Assembly (NCBI GenBank): GCA_017461825.1
Contig: JAFTXB010000243.1
Span: forward strand, 1 to 12,108
Reading direction: 5' to 3'
Source of the DNA: Clostridia bacterium
Lineage (GTDB): Bacteria > Bacillota > Clostridia > Oscillospirales > CAG-272
Length of the DNA stretch: 12,108 nucleotides
The translations under genes and the position numbers were made by a program. Shown here piece by piece: positions 5,336-12,108 of the stretch; the stretch's first letter is position 1, and each line of letters begins with the position of its first letter. The notes under the pieces are model-generated. The model searched no databases. It was given only the letters and a program-made list of their open reading frames with translations, and had not been told where the DNA came from.

Positions 5336-6514
5336 ATGAATACACAAAACAAACTGCCCGTTGAAAAGAAAAAAATAAAGGCTAAATATTTTATCAACTA
5401 TGTTTTTGTTTTGGCACTTCTGATCCCGTTTACCGTTACAGGTCTTTCGGGCTCTGTCAAAGGTTCTACCTCTTTGCTTTTAACGCAGATCGCATACAGT
5501 ATGATCTTGGCGGTTTCTTTGAACCTTGTGGTTGGATTTCTCGGGGAATTGAGCCTTGGACACGCAGGATTTATGTGTGTGGGCGCTTATATTGGCGGTT
5601 TTTTTGCCAATTACCTGCATACAATCATCGATTCCAAACTGATCGTACTGATCCTGTCCATGCTGGTGGGCGGTATTATGGCTGCCTTGTTTGGACTTTT
5701 GATCGGTTTGCCGACTCTGCGTCTCAAGGGGGACTATCTGGCGATCGTGACGCTTGCTTTTGGTGAGATCGTACGAACCGTGTTTATGAATCAAGAAATC
5801 TTTGGCGGTGCCATGGGGCTTAGCACTCAGAAATACGGTAAGCTATTGTATATTATTGCGCTGACCGTGGCGCTTGTTACAGTGTTTGTCGCGCAAAATT
5901 TGATGCGTTCCAAGCATGGGCGTGCGATTCAAGCGATCCGTGATAATGAGATCGCGGCGCGCGCAATGGGAGTCAATGTTACCTACTACAAGCTGGTTGT
6001 GTTTGTGATCGCCGCGTTTTTTGCGGGTATCGCGGGCGTAATTTACGCACACAACACAACACCGGTTGACTACGGTTTCTTCTCCTTTAACTATTCCATA
6101 GAGATCCTTGTTATGGTGGTTCTCGGCGGCATGGGGAATATCAGCGGTTCGTTGATCGCCGCCACCGTACTGACATTTATCAATGTGAAGCTGACTACAC
6201 ATCTTTCGGGAGACTTTGCGGCATTGAAATTCCTCATTTACGCGCTTATTTTGATTTTGATTGTTATGTGGAACAACGCGCCCAAGCTCGCCGTACTGCG
6301 CAATCGCTTTAATTTGCGCCGACTGGTGGATTCTATGATGAAGAAAATTCGCAAAAAGCATGAATCGGCAGCCCAGGAACCCGGCTCTAATGTGGAATGG
6401 GACAGGATCCCCACAAAAATTCCAATGGACACGATTCTTTCCACCGATATTACCCCCGATCACAGCCTTGATCCCGAAAAGCCCGAAAAACCCGAGAAAG
6501 GAGATAAAAAATGA
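5336..6514 (+). CDS. livM: Branched-chain amino acid ABC transporter permease LivM
   Basis: This 392-residue membrane protein is the second channel half. Family landmarks are ILAVSLNLVVGFLGELSLGHAGFM (residues 57-80), GLPTLRLKGDYLAIVTLAFGEI (124-145), the ATPase-coupling segment GRAIQAIRDNEIAARAMGVNV (195-215) and VVLGGMGNISG (261-271). The ATG at 5336 is chosen because GGGGAG lies about 7 bp upstream; an in-frame TTG at 5315 would overlap livH but has no better site. After the last membrane segment there is an unusual polar tail of about 65 residues (roughly 327-392), first basic, then acidic and proline-rich, ending in three PEK repeats and GDKK. The end of the tail also encodes the livG ribosome binding site, and the stop overlaps the livG start (ATGA). 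Confidence 0.95.
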   Translation: MNTQNKLPVEKKKIKAKYFINYVFVLALLIPFTVTGLSGSVKGSTSLLLTQIAYSMILAVSLNLVVGFLGELSLGHAGFMCVGAYIGGFFANYLHTIIDSKLIVLILSMLVGGIMAALFGLLIGLPTLRLKGDYLAIVTLAFGEIVRTVFMNQEIFGGAMGLSTQKYGKLLYIIALTVALVTVFVAQNLMRSKHGRAIQAIRDNEIAARAMGVNVTYYKLVVFVIAAFFAGIAGVIYAHNTTPVDYGFFSFNYSIEILVMVVLGGMGNISGSLIAATVLTFINVKLTTHLSGDFAALKFLIYALILILIVMWNNAPKLAVLRNRFNLRRLVDSMMKKIRKKHESAAQEPGSNVEWDRIPTKIPMDTILSTDITPDHSLDPEKPEKPEKGDKK

Positions 6515-7278
6515 GCGAATATATGCTTGAAACGCGAAATCTTGGCATCTCCTTTGGAGGACTAAAGGCAGCACAGGATGTGAATTTAAAGATCAAAAAG
6601 AACGCCCTTTATGGGCTGATCGGTCCCAACGGCGCAGGCAAGACCACAGTGTTTAATCTTCTTACCGGCGTTTACAGACCCACAACGGGAACCTTCTTTC
6701 TTGACGGTGTAGAGCTGACGGGAAAGAGCGCAATTGAGATCAACAAAAGGGGAATTGCGCGTACCTTCCAGAATATTCGTCTGTTTTCGAATATGTCGGT
6801 GATCGACAATGTGCTGGTGGGCATGGGAAACCAGTCCAAATGCAATCTGTTTGAGAGCATTTTCCGTTTGCCTCGCTATTGGAAGACCGAAAAAGAGCTC
6901 CGCGCTAAGGCGAGAGAGCTTCTCCGTGTGTTTGATCTGGATGATGAACGCCGTACAATGGCTTCCAACCTGCCTTACGGAAAGCAGCGCAAGTTGGAGA
7001 TCGCGCGTGCTTTGGCAACAAACCCCAAGTTGTTGTTGCTTGATGAGCCTGCGGCGGGAATGAACCCGCAGGAGACCGCCGAGTTGATGGAAACGATCCG
7101 CTTTGTGCGTGACAATTTTGATATGACGGTGCTTTTGATCGAGCATGATATGAGCTTGGTTTCGGGTATTTGTGACGAATTGATGGTACTAAATTTCGGT
7201 ACCATGTTGGCACAAGGTTCGGTGGATGAAGTTCTGTCCAACCCCGAGGTCATCAAAGCATATCTCGGTGACGATTGA
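6511..7278 (+). CDS. livG: Branched-chain amino acid ABC transporter ATP-binding protein LivG
   Basis: This 255-residue cytoplasmic ATPase powers the transporter as a heterodimer with LivF. Walker A is GPNGAGKTT at residues 38-46, the Q-loop is Q87 (RTFQNIRLF), the signature is LPYGKQRKLEIARAL at 154-168, Walker B is LLLLDEPAAGMNP at 174-186, and the switch histidine is H212 (IEHDMSLV). The YGKQR signature in place of LSGGQ, and the AAGMNP after Walker B, are characteristic of LivG rather than generic ABC ATPases. Its ATG overlaps the livM stop by four bases with AAAGGAG upstream, so translation is coupled. All catalytic motifs are intact and length is normal. Confidence 0.96.
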   Translation: MSEYMLETRNLGISFGGLKAAQDVNLKIKKNALYGLIGPNGAGKTTVFNLLTGVYRPTTGTFFLDGVELTGKSAIEINKRGIARTFQNIRLFSNMSVIDNVLVGMGNQSKCNLFESIFRLPRYWKTEKELRAKARELLRVFDLDDERRTMASNLPYGKQRKLEIARALATNPKLLLLDEPAAGMNPQETAELMETIRFVRDNFDMTVLLIEHDMSLVSGICDELMVLNFGTMLAQGSVDEVLSNPEVIKAYLGDD

Positions 7279-7294
7279 TACAGAAAGGTAGGGT

Positions 7295-8011
7295 ATGCAA
7301 ATGGCTTTATTGGAAGTGGAAAATCTGGAGGTATGTTACGGCTTGATCCAAGCCATCAAGGGCGTTTCCTTTCAGGTAAACGAGGGTGAAGTGGTTGCGC
7401 TGATCGGTGCGAACGGAGCGGGAAAGACCACCATTATGCATTCTCTTTGCAACCTGATCCCCAAAAAGGCGGGAAAGGTTTCCTTTGCGGGACACGATAT
7501 TACCGCGGTTCCCGCACATAAGCTGGTGCCAATGGGTGTCGCACAGGTACCCGAGGGACGCCGTATTTTTCAGGAATTAACGGTTGCGGAAAATCTCCGT
7601 CTCGGATACTACACGCGAAATGACAAAAAGGAAATGGAAGAGACGCTGGAGAGCATGTACGAGCGTTTTCCGATCCTCAAGGAGCGCTCCAAGCAGATCG
7701 CCGGTACGCTTTCGGGAGGAGAACAGCAGATGCTGGCAATGAGCCGCGCGCTGATGTCACATCCCAAATTGCTTTTATTGGATGAACCGAGTATGGGACT
7801 TTCTCCTTTGTATGTCAATACCATTTTTGATATGATCAAGCAGGTAAACAAAGAGGGAACGACCGTTTTGTTGGTTGAGCAAAACGCGAAAAAAGCGCTT
7901 GCCATTGCCGACCGTGCGTACGTTCTCGAGATCGGTAAGATCGCCAAAAGCGGAACCGGTGCGGAGCTGTTGGCTGACGATAGCATCCGACGTGCCTATC
8001 TTGGCGGTTGA
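7295..8011 (+). CDS. livF: Branched-chain amino acid ABC transporter ATP-binding protein LivF
   Basis: This 238-residue ATPase is the partner of LivG. Walker A is GANGAGKTT at residues 38-46, followed by the Q-loop region AQVPEGRRIFQELTVAENL (Q84), signature LSGGEQQMLAMSRAL at 139-153, and Walker B LLLLDEPSMGLSP at 159-171. The switch position is Q196 (VEQNA) instead of histidine, which is normal for LivF. VPEGRRIF is a family hallmark. AAAGG at 7284-7288 is 6 bp before the ATG at 7295. A second in-frame ATG two codons later (7301) is possible but further from the site. It is the last gene of the operon, ending 18 bp before the terminator. Confidence 0.96.
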   Translation: MQMALLEVENLEVCYGLIQAIKGVSFQVNEGEVVALIGANGAGKTTIMHSLCNLIPKKAGKVSFAGHDITAVPAHKLVPMGVAQVPEGRRIFQELTVAENLRLGYYTRNDKKEMEETLESMYERFPILKERSKQIAGTLSGGEQQMLAMSRALMSHPKLLLLDEPSMGLSPLYVNTIFDMIKQVNKEGTTVLLVEQNAKKALAIADRAYVLEIGKIAKSGTGAELLADDSIRRAYLGG

Positions 8012-8028
8012 TTTGCCAAATATAGATA

Positions 8029-8071
8029 AAAAATTCGGATCAAGAGCTTTCATGCCTTGATCCGAATTTTT
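8029..8071. terminator. Bidirectional terminator ending the liv operon
   Basis: A perfect 16-bp stem pairs 8029-8044 with 8056-8071 around an 11-nt loop. The stem has A and T runs at its outer ends, so it works in both directions. It serves livF (stop at 8011) on the plus strand and the acidic protein (stop at 8079) on the minus strand. Confidence 0.95.
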
Positions 8072-8078
8072 ATTTTGG

Positions 8079-8558
8079 TTAATGATTTTTTAAAAGCTTT
8101 TTTACAATGGTTTCTGCAGTGCAGGCTACCACGAACGCGGCGGCACCGAGAATCGCCACCGAGCGTGCGGAATAGCTTTTGACCTGCTCGGTGCGGAAGG
8201 TGTCGATTGGTGTCACATCCTCGGGATCCTTATAAATGTCGATTTGTGTGACACATGTTTGCTTGATATAAGGATTGCCGTTTGTTTCCTTCCAGTCATT
8301 GACAAGTCGTGTGGCGGTAGAGTTGCACACATCCTTGATCTCGCGGCACTTGCGTGCAAAAATGTCTTTCGGAGATTCGGCAAGCTCATCCTCATATTCA
8401 ACATCATAATCAAGTTCAATGTCATCTTCGCTTTCAAACAGCGTCACTTCTTCGTCGTTTTCGCAGTTGCATACCGAGAGCTCTTCGCCTTCAGCGCAAA
8501 CGGTTGCGCTGTTCAGCTCTTCTTCGGGGTGCAGAACGGTTACGTTTTCATTTTCCAT
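8079..8558 (-). CDS. Small acidic protein with C-terminal membrane segment (unknown function)
   Basis: I do not recognise this 159-residue protein. Residues 1-65 are strongly acidic and low-complexity (EEVTLFESEDDIELDYDV). Residues 66-128 are a mixed, probably folded part starting SPKDIFARKC. Residues about 133-149 (SVAILGAAAFVVACTAE) are a short hydrophobic segment followed by a basic tail (VKKLLKNH). There is no signal peptide, so it looks like a tail-anchored membrane protein with its acidic part in the cytoplasm. GGAGG lies 8 bp before the ATG, which makes the start secure. It is 48 bp downstream of the M15-like gene on the same strand and ends 8 bp before the shared terminator, so it is probably co-transcribed with that gene and perhaps with pnp. 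Seven cysteines are present with no clear motif apart from C30-N-C32. Confidence 0.75.
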   Translation of the reverse strand: MENENVTVLHPEEELNSATVCAEGEELSVCNCENDEEVTLFESEDDIELDYDVEYEDELAESPKDIFARKCREIKDVCNSTATRLVNDWKETNGNPYIKQTCVTQIDIYKDPEDVTPIDTFRTEQVKSYSARSVAILGAAAFVVACTAETIVKKLLKNH

Positions 8559-8606
8559 GGTAGTTTCCTCCGTTTGTGATAGTAGTTTGTGCGAGGGGAT
8601 TGCTTT

Positions 8607-9626
8607 TTATGCTTTTGGGGTGCTGAGATCTACCGTAATGATAAATCCGCCGACGTTGTCACCCGAAACGGTGTAAGCGTAATTGGACGGAACGCTGACA
8701 GTGGTGAGATCTCCGTTGCTTGCGGCAACATAATAGACCTCGTAGCTGTTTTCGTCGGCACCTTCAATTTTGAGATGCTCGTTTGCGGAGTAGCTACTCT
8801 TTAACAGTTCAACATATTCCTCGAGACAAATGCTTTTTTGATTGATGTAGGTTGCGTGCGGAATGCCGACATATCGGAAACAGTAGGAGTAATCGCTGAC
8901 ACCGGTTGCATCGGTTTTATTGGCGGGATAGCGAACGATATAGCCGTATTTGTAACCGTTTTGGTAGATCCAATGGTCATTTTCCAGCTTTTCGCGATTG
9001 CCGGAAGATGAGAAAGAGGATTTTTGAAGTGCTACACAATACCCTGTGTGATGGTCGGAGTAACCTGCCGCAATGGAGCTGCCGAGATTTTGCTGATCCT
9101 CGTAGGAACGGTAGGACGATGTAATGATAGTTGAGTTATCCTCGGATACCTCATAATATTTAAGAAGCATACGCTCAAATGCATCAAACGCGCTCTTTTG
9201 AAGCTGATATGTCGTGTAGCTGATCTGATAGGGGTTTGTGCCGTTGACCTTGGTGCGGTTTTCGTAAATGTTGACCAATCCTGTGGGAATTGTGGGGAAC
9301 ACGTAAGCGTGACTTTCATTTACCACGATCAATTCACCCTCATGCACCTTGCTGTTTGCCAGTGTGATCTGCGTGTATGTGATGCCTTGCTCGGGGGGAG
9401 TATTGTTGGTTTCGGTTTCGTTATCGTCCGATCCGCTGTTTTTATCGTTGAGCTCATCGGCAAGCGAACAGAAGAGGAAGACCGAAAGAGTGAGCAGGAT
9501 GGCGATGATAACGATGCAGATCGAGAGAAGGGTCATTCGCTCGCGCTCTTGGCGTGCCTGACGTTCCTTGCGGTTTGAATGCTTAACGGTATTAAAGCTG
9601 CGAGATGGGGTTGCGCGATTGCCCAT
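8607..9626 (-). CDS. Membrane-anchored peptidase M15B/VanY-like protein, probably catalytically inactive
   Basis: This 339-residue protein has a basic cytoplasmic N-terminus (1-30), one membrane segment (about 32-55), an acidic linker (57-80), and an extracellular domain resembling D-alanyl-D-alanine carboxypeptidases (VanY, peptidase M15B) that trim peptidoglycan stem peptides. Recognisable blocks are ITSSYRSYEDQ (168-178), YSDHHTGYCVAL (189-200) and FRYVGIPHATYI (250-261). A C-terminal beta-rich extension (about 285-339, with SGDNVGGFIITV) follows. In active members the motif S-x-H-x-x-G-x-A-x-D gives zinc ligands His and Asp, and E-P-W-H gives the catalytic Glu and third ligand. Here H192 is kept, but the Asp position is A199, the Glu position is Y246 and the His position is C249. 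It may bind cell wall without cutting it. The start has AGGA about 11 bp upstream, rather far. It lies 87 bp downstream of pnp. Confidence 0.82.
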   Translation of the reverse strand: MGNRATPSRSFNTVKHSNRKERQARQERERMTLLSICIVIIAILLTLSVFLFCSLADELNDKNSGSDDNETETNNTPPEQGITYTQITLANSKVHEGELIVVNESHAYVFPTIPTGLVNIYENRTKVNGTNPYQISYTTYQLQKSAFDAFERMLLKYYEVSEDNSTIITSSYRSYEDQQNLGSSIAAGYSDHHTGYCVALQKSSFSSSGNREKLENDHWIYQNGYKYGYIVRYPANKTDATGVSDYSYCFRYVGIPHATYINQKSICLEEYVELLKSSYSANEHLKIEGADENSYEVYYVAASNGDLTTVSVPSNYAYTVSGDNVGGFIITVDLSTPKA

Positions 9627-9657
9627 GCGGATAACCGTCCTTTCCTTTGAAAATGGA

Positions 9658-9694
9658 GGCGGTCACACGGCATAATTCTGCCGACGTGACCGCC
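9658..9694 (-). terminator. Hairpin after pnp (terminator or processing site)
   Basis: A 9-bp outer stem pairs 9658-9666 with 9686-9694, and a 5-bp inner stem pairs 9668-9672 with 9679-9683, with a small internal loop. On the minus strand it is followed by CTCCATTTTC, a weak T run. It lies 20 bp after the pnp stop and 32 bp before the M15-like start, so it may end most pnp transcripts while letting some continue. I see no separate consensus promoter for the M15-like gene. Confidence 0.6.
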
Positions 9695-9713
9695 CCGTTA
9701 TTCTTTCGGGCGA

Positions 9714-11834
9714 TCAGCCCTCGAGAGCGTCCTTGATCGAGAAGTCCATGCGGCCCTTCTTGTCAAGTCCGATATATTTTACTTTTACAACGTCGCCAAG
9801 CTTGAGTACGTCCTCAACCTTTTCAATGCGGCGGGGTGCGATCTTGGAGATGTGAACCATACCTTCCTTGCCGGGGGCATACTCAACAAAGCATCCAAAT
9901 TCCTTGATGCCTGTTACGGTACCCGTGTAGATCGCGCCAACCTCGGGCTCAAATACGATGGCATCGATGCAAGCCTTGGCTGCTGCTGCCTGCTCACCGT
10001 TAACGGCTGCGATGTGGATGGTTCCGTCGTCCTCAATGTCGATCTTGGCACCGGTATCGGCAACGATCTTCTGAATGACGGCACCGCCCTTACCGATAAC
10101 CTCGCGGATCTTGTCGGGATCGATCTTCATGCTGGTCATCTTGGGTGCGTACTTGGAAACCTCAGCGCGAGGTGCGGGAATTGCCTTGAGCAGAACTTCG
10201 TCAATGATATAATCACGACCGATATGGGTCATTTCAAGTGCCTTGCGGATGATAGCAGGGGTCAGACCGTCAACCTTGAGGTCCATCTGGATCGAGGTGA
10301 TGCCTTTGTGCGTACCTGCAACCTTGAAGTCCATGTCGCCGTAGAAGTCCTCAAGACCCTGAATGTCGAGCATGGTGTCCCAAGAGCCGTCCTCGGCGGT
10401 GATCAAACCGCAGGAGATACCTGCAACGGGAGCCTTGATCGGAACGCCGGCATCCATGAGAGCGAGGGTGGATCCGCAAACGGAGCCCTGCGAGGTCGAT
10501 CCGTTGGAGGATACGACGTCGGAAACCAGACGGATTGCATAGGGGAATTCCTCCTCGGAGGGAAGAACGGGAATGAGCGAACGCTCAGCCAATGCACCGT
10601 GACCGATCTCGCGGCGTCCGGGGCTTCTTACGGGCTTTGCCTCGCCGGTGGAGAAACCGGGCATGTTGTAGTGGTGCATATAGCGCTTGGAGGTCTCGCT
10701 GTCGATGCCGTCGAGCATCTGTGCCTCGGAAAGCGTGCCGAGGGTTGCAACGGTGAGAACCTGCGTCTGACCTCTGGTGAAGAGTCCAGAGCCGTGGGTA
10801 CGGGGCAGAACGCCAACCTCGCTGCCGAGGGGACGGATCTGATCCATACGTCTGCCGTCTACGCGCTTCTTATCAACGAGCAACCAGCGGCGGACGATCT
10901 TCTTCTGGATCTTGTAGACCAGCTCATCCATCATGCCGGGAAGCTCGGGGTACTTTTCGGTGAATTTCTCAAGGATGGCATCCTTAACGGGAACCATCTT
11001 TGCGTCGCGGACGTTCTTGTCGTCGGTGTCGAGCGCGTCCATAACGTCCTTCTCGCAGAATGCGAAGATCTCGTCGAACATATCGTGGTCGAGCTCGCAA
11101 GAGGGATAGTCAAACTTGGGCTTGCCGACCTCGTCGATGATGCCGTTGACGAACTGGAGCAGATCCTTGATCTCCTCGTGTGCCTTCATGATGGCATTGT
11201 ACATGGTGTCGTCATCGACCTCATTTGCGCCTGCCTCGATCATAACCACCTTTTCCATAGAAGCGGCAACCGTCAGTTGGAGGTCGCTCTTCTTCTGTTG
11301 TTCATAGGTGGGGTTGAGAATGATCTCACCGTCAACAAGACCCATGAATGCGCCGCCGATCGGGCCGTTCCACGGGATGTCGGAGATCGAAAGGGCGATG
11401 GATGCACCGATCATTGCGGTGATCTCGGGCGAGCAGTCGTAGTCGACGGACATGACGGTGAGCGTCAGGGCAACGTCGTTACGCAGATCCTTGGGGAAAA
11501 GGGGACGGATGGGGCGGTCGATGACACGGGAGGTCAACACTGCCTTTTCCGAGGGCTTACCCTCGCGCTTGAGGTAACCGCCGGGGATCTTGCCTGCGGC
11601 GTACATACGCTCGTCAAAGTCTACCGAAAGGGGCAGAAAATCAATGCCGTCGCGGGGTTTTTCGGAAGCGGTCGCGCAGCAGAGAACAACGGTGTCGCCG
11701 TAGCGGCAGAGCACCGAGCCGTTTGCAAGGCCTGCCATTTTACCGGTCTCAATGACCAGAGGACGGCCTGCATAGGTGTACTTGAATACCTTGTAGTTCT
11801 TGAACTCCATAGGGGAGCTGATGGGATTGGACAT
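9714..11834 (-). CDS. pnp: Polynucleotide phosphorylase (polyribonucleotide nucleotidyltransferase)
   Basis: This 706-residue cytoplasmic enzyme is a phosphorolytic 3'-to-5' exoribonuclease that acts in mRNA decay and can also add tails. It has the full PNPase architecture: first RNase PH core (about 12-150, with GDTVVLC and the FDERMYAAGKIPGGYLKREGKP region), linking helical domain (about 240-320), second RNase PH core (about 325-560, with RVDGRR, GSGLFTRGQTQ, MPGFSTGE and the metal-binding GDMDFKVAGT at 499-508), KH domain (about 570-625, IREVIGKGGAVIQKI) and S1 domain (about 632-702, YTGTVTGIKEFGCFVEY). The ATG at 11834 is chosen over an in-frame ATG at 11885 because GGAGG lies 8 bp upstream and it gives the family N-terminus. 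It is directly downstream of rpsO, the usual bacterial order. Confidence 0.98.
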   Translation of the reverse strand: MSNPISSPMEFKNYKVFKYTYAGRPLVIETGKMAGLANGSVLCRYGDTVVLCCATASEKPRDGIDFLPLSVDFDERMYAAGKIPGGYLKREGKPSEKAVLTSRVIDRPIRPLFPKDLRNDVALTLTVMSVDYDCSPEITAMIGASIALSISDIPWNGPIGGAFMGLVDGEIILNPTYEQQKKSDLQLTVAASMEKVVMIEAGANEVDDDTMYNAIMKAHEEIKDLLQFVNGIIDEVGKPKFDYPSCELDHDMFDEIFAFCEKDVMDALDTDDKNVRDAKMVPVKDAILEKFTEKYPELPGMMDELVYKIQKKIVRRWLLVDKKRVDGRRMDQIRPLGSEVGVLPRTHGSGLFTRGQTQVLTVATLGTLSEAQMLDGIDSETSKRYMHHYNMPGFSTGEAKPVRSPGRREIGHGALAERSLIPVLPSEEEFPYAIRLVSDVVSSNGSTSQGSVCGSTLALMDAGVPIKAPVAGISCGLITAEDGSWDTMLDIQGLEDFYGDMDFKVAGTHKGITSIQMDLKVDGLTPAIIRKALEMTHIGRDYIIDEVLLKAIPAPRAEVSKYAPKMTSMKIDPDKIREVIGKGGAVIQKIVADTGAKIDIEDDGTIHIAAVNGEQAAAAKACIDAIVFEPEVGAIYTGTVTGIKEFGCFVEYAPGKEGMVHISKIAPRRIEKVEDVLKLGDVVKVKYIGLDKKGRMDFSIKDALEG

Positions 11835-11867
11835 TCTTTTTTCCTCCGTAAATATTTTTGTTTGTCT

Positions 11868-11953
11868 CTTACGAAGGTTTAGCACTTAACCATAGGCTCG
11901 AGGCTTGTCCCGACGGTGCTCGGGCACATGGTTAACTGCTAATCCAACGTAAG
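11868..11953 (-). promoter_or_regulatory. Long imperfect inverted repeat in the pnp leader
   Basis: The 26-nt arms 11868-11893 and 11928-11953 are complementary at 22 of 26 positions: blocks of 6, 2, 6 and 8 bp separated by one 2-nt and two 1-nt symmetric mismatches. The 34-nt interior contains a second hairpin (11909-11913 with 11920-11924). The near arm ends 33 bp before the pnp start codon. As RNA this is a long double-stranded rod suitable for an RNase III-type enzyme. It is not a terminator, since the minus-strand sequence beyond it has no T run. No convincing pnp promoter is seen in the gap. Confidence 0.8.
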
Positions 11954-11972
11954 TTCTTTTGTGGATGGACCG

Positions 11973-12024
11973 AAAAAAGCGATGGGGAGCGAGGGCAGAG
12001 ACAAATGCCGCTGCTCTCACTCCC
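11973..12024 (-). terminator. Terminator after rpsO
   Basis: A 14-nt stem pairs 11985-11998 with 12011-12024 (one G-T wobble, one A-C mismatch) around a 12-nt loop. It is followed on the minus strand by CATCGC and then six T residues (11978-11973). It begins 10 bp after the rpsO stop and probably reduces read-through into pnp. Confidence 0.8.
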
Positions 12025-12033
12025 AGATCGAAA

Positions 12034-12108
12034 TTATTTTCTAAGTCCGAGCTTGCTTACGATTGCACGGTAACGCTCAATGTCAACCTTCTGGAGGTAG
12101 TTGAGCAG
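12034..12108 (-). CDS. rpsO: 30S ribosomal protein S15, C-terminal end (partial)
   Basis: The last 24 residues are present, LLNYLQKVDIERYRAIVSKLGLRK, followed by TAA. This is the characteristic C-terminus of S15 (LLxYL-x-ERY-x-LI-x-LGLR). S15 binds 16S rRNA early in assembly of the small-subunit platform. The rest of the gene lies beyond the window. Its position just upstream of pnp on the same strand is the classic rpsO-pnp arrangement, which supports both assignments. Confidence 0.94.
   Translation of the reverse strand: MLNYLQKVDIERYRAIVSKLGLRK

Noticed and set aside
4335..5345. 336-codon minus-strand open frame opposite livH
   Set aside because: The translation is polar, low-complexity and rich in Gln, Asn, His and Arg, typical of an antisense frame. 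livH on the other strand is clearly real.
9852..11882. 676-codon open frame on the plus strand opposite pnp
   Set aside because: It is a shadow of the GC-rich codon pattern of pnp. The minus-strand reading gives an unmistakable full-length PNPase with KH and S1 domains, and the antisense translation has no family features.
11835..11885. Upstream in-frame ATG extending pnp by 17 codons
   Set aside because: It would place the start inside the leader inverted repeat and upstream of the strong GGAGG site that serves the ATG at 11834. The extra residues do not match PNPase N-termini.

Overview
The window looks like chromosomal DNA from a low-to-mid GC Gram-positive anaerobe, most likely an uncultured gut clostridium. 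The evidence is a set of textbook sigma-A promoters (TTGACA, 17-bp spacer, TATAAT or TAAAAT), strong AGGAGG-type ribosome binding sites, intrinsic terminators after most units, and a linked rpsO-pnp pair. No phage, transposase, CRISPR array or resistance gene is visible. Species assignment is inference from general character only.

Layout, left to right. (1) Positions 1-330: the 3' end of an unrecognised gene and its terminator, whose loop carries the -35 box of the next unit, a tRNA-Gly(CCC) gene with its own terminator. (2) Positions 330-724: a gene-free stretch with a cluster of small perfect inverted repeats and a forward promoter. (3) Positions 725-2158: a divergent pair, a NUDIX hydrolase (minus) and a sugar phosphate isomerase/epimerase-type TIM barrel (plus). 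(4) Positions 2225-2866: a phosphoribosyltransferase-fold protein (minus), facing the isomerase across a shared bidirectional terminator. (5) Positions 3091-8071: a complete five-gene branched-chain amino acid ABC transporter operon, livK-livH-livM-livG-livF, from a clear promoter to a strong bidirectional terminator, with a long hairpin between livK and livH. (6) Positions 8079-12108, all minus strand: the end of rpsO (ribosomal protein S15), pnp (polynucleotide phosphorylase), a membrane-anchored peptidase M15/VanY-like protein that has lost its catalytic residues, and a small acidic protein with a C-terminal membrane segment.

The liv genes form one import machine: LivK is the lipoprotein receptor, LivH and LivM the channel, LivG and LivF the ATPases. 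rpsO and pnp are the usual translation/RNA-turnover neighbours.

Most of the window is ordinary, and I do not see a convincing new multi-gene system. The items most worth a second look are the 86-nt imperfect inverted repeat in the pnp leader (a candidate processing or autoregulation site), the apparently dead M15 peptidase next to an acidic tail-anchored protein, the cluster of tiny palindromes at 419-605, and the livK-livH intergenic hairpin, which has two mutually exclusive folds.
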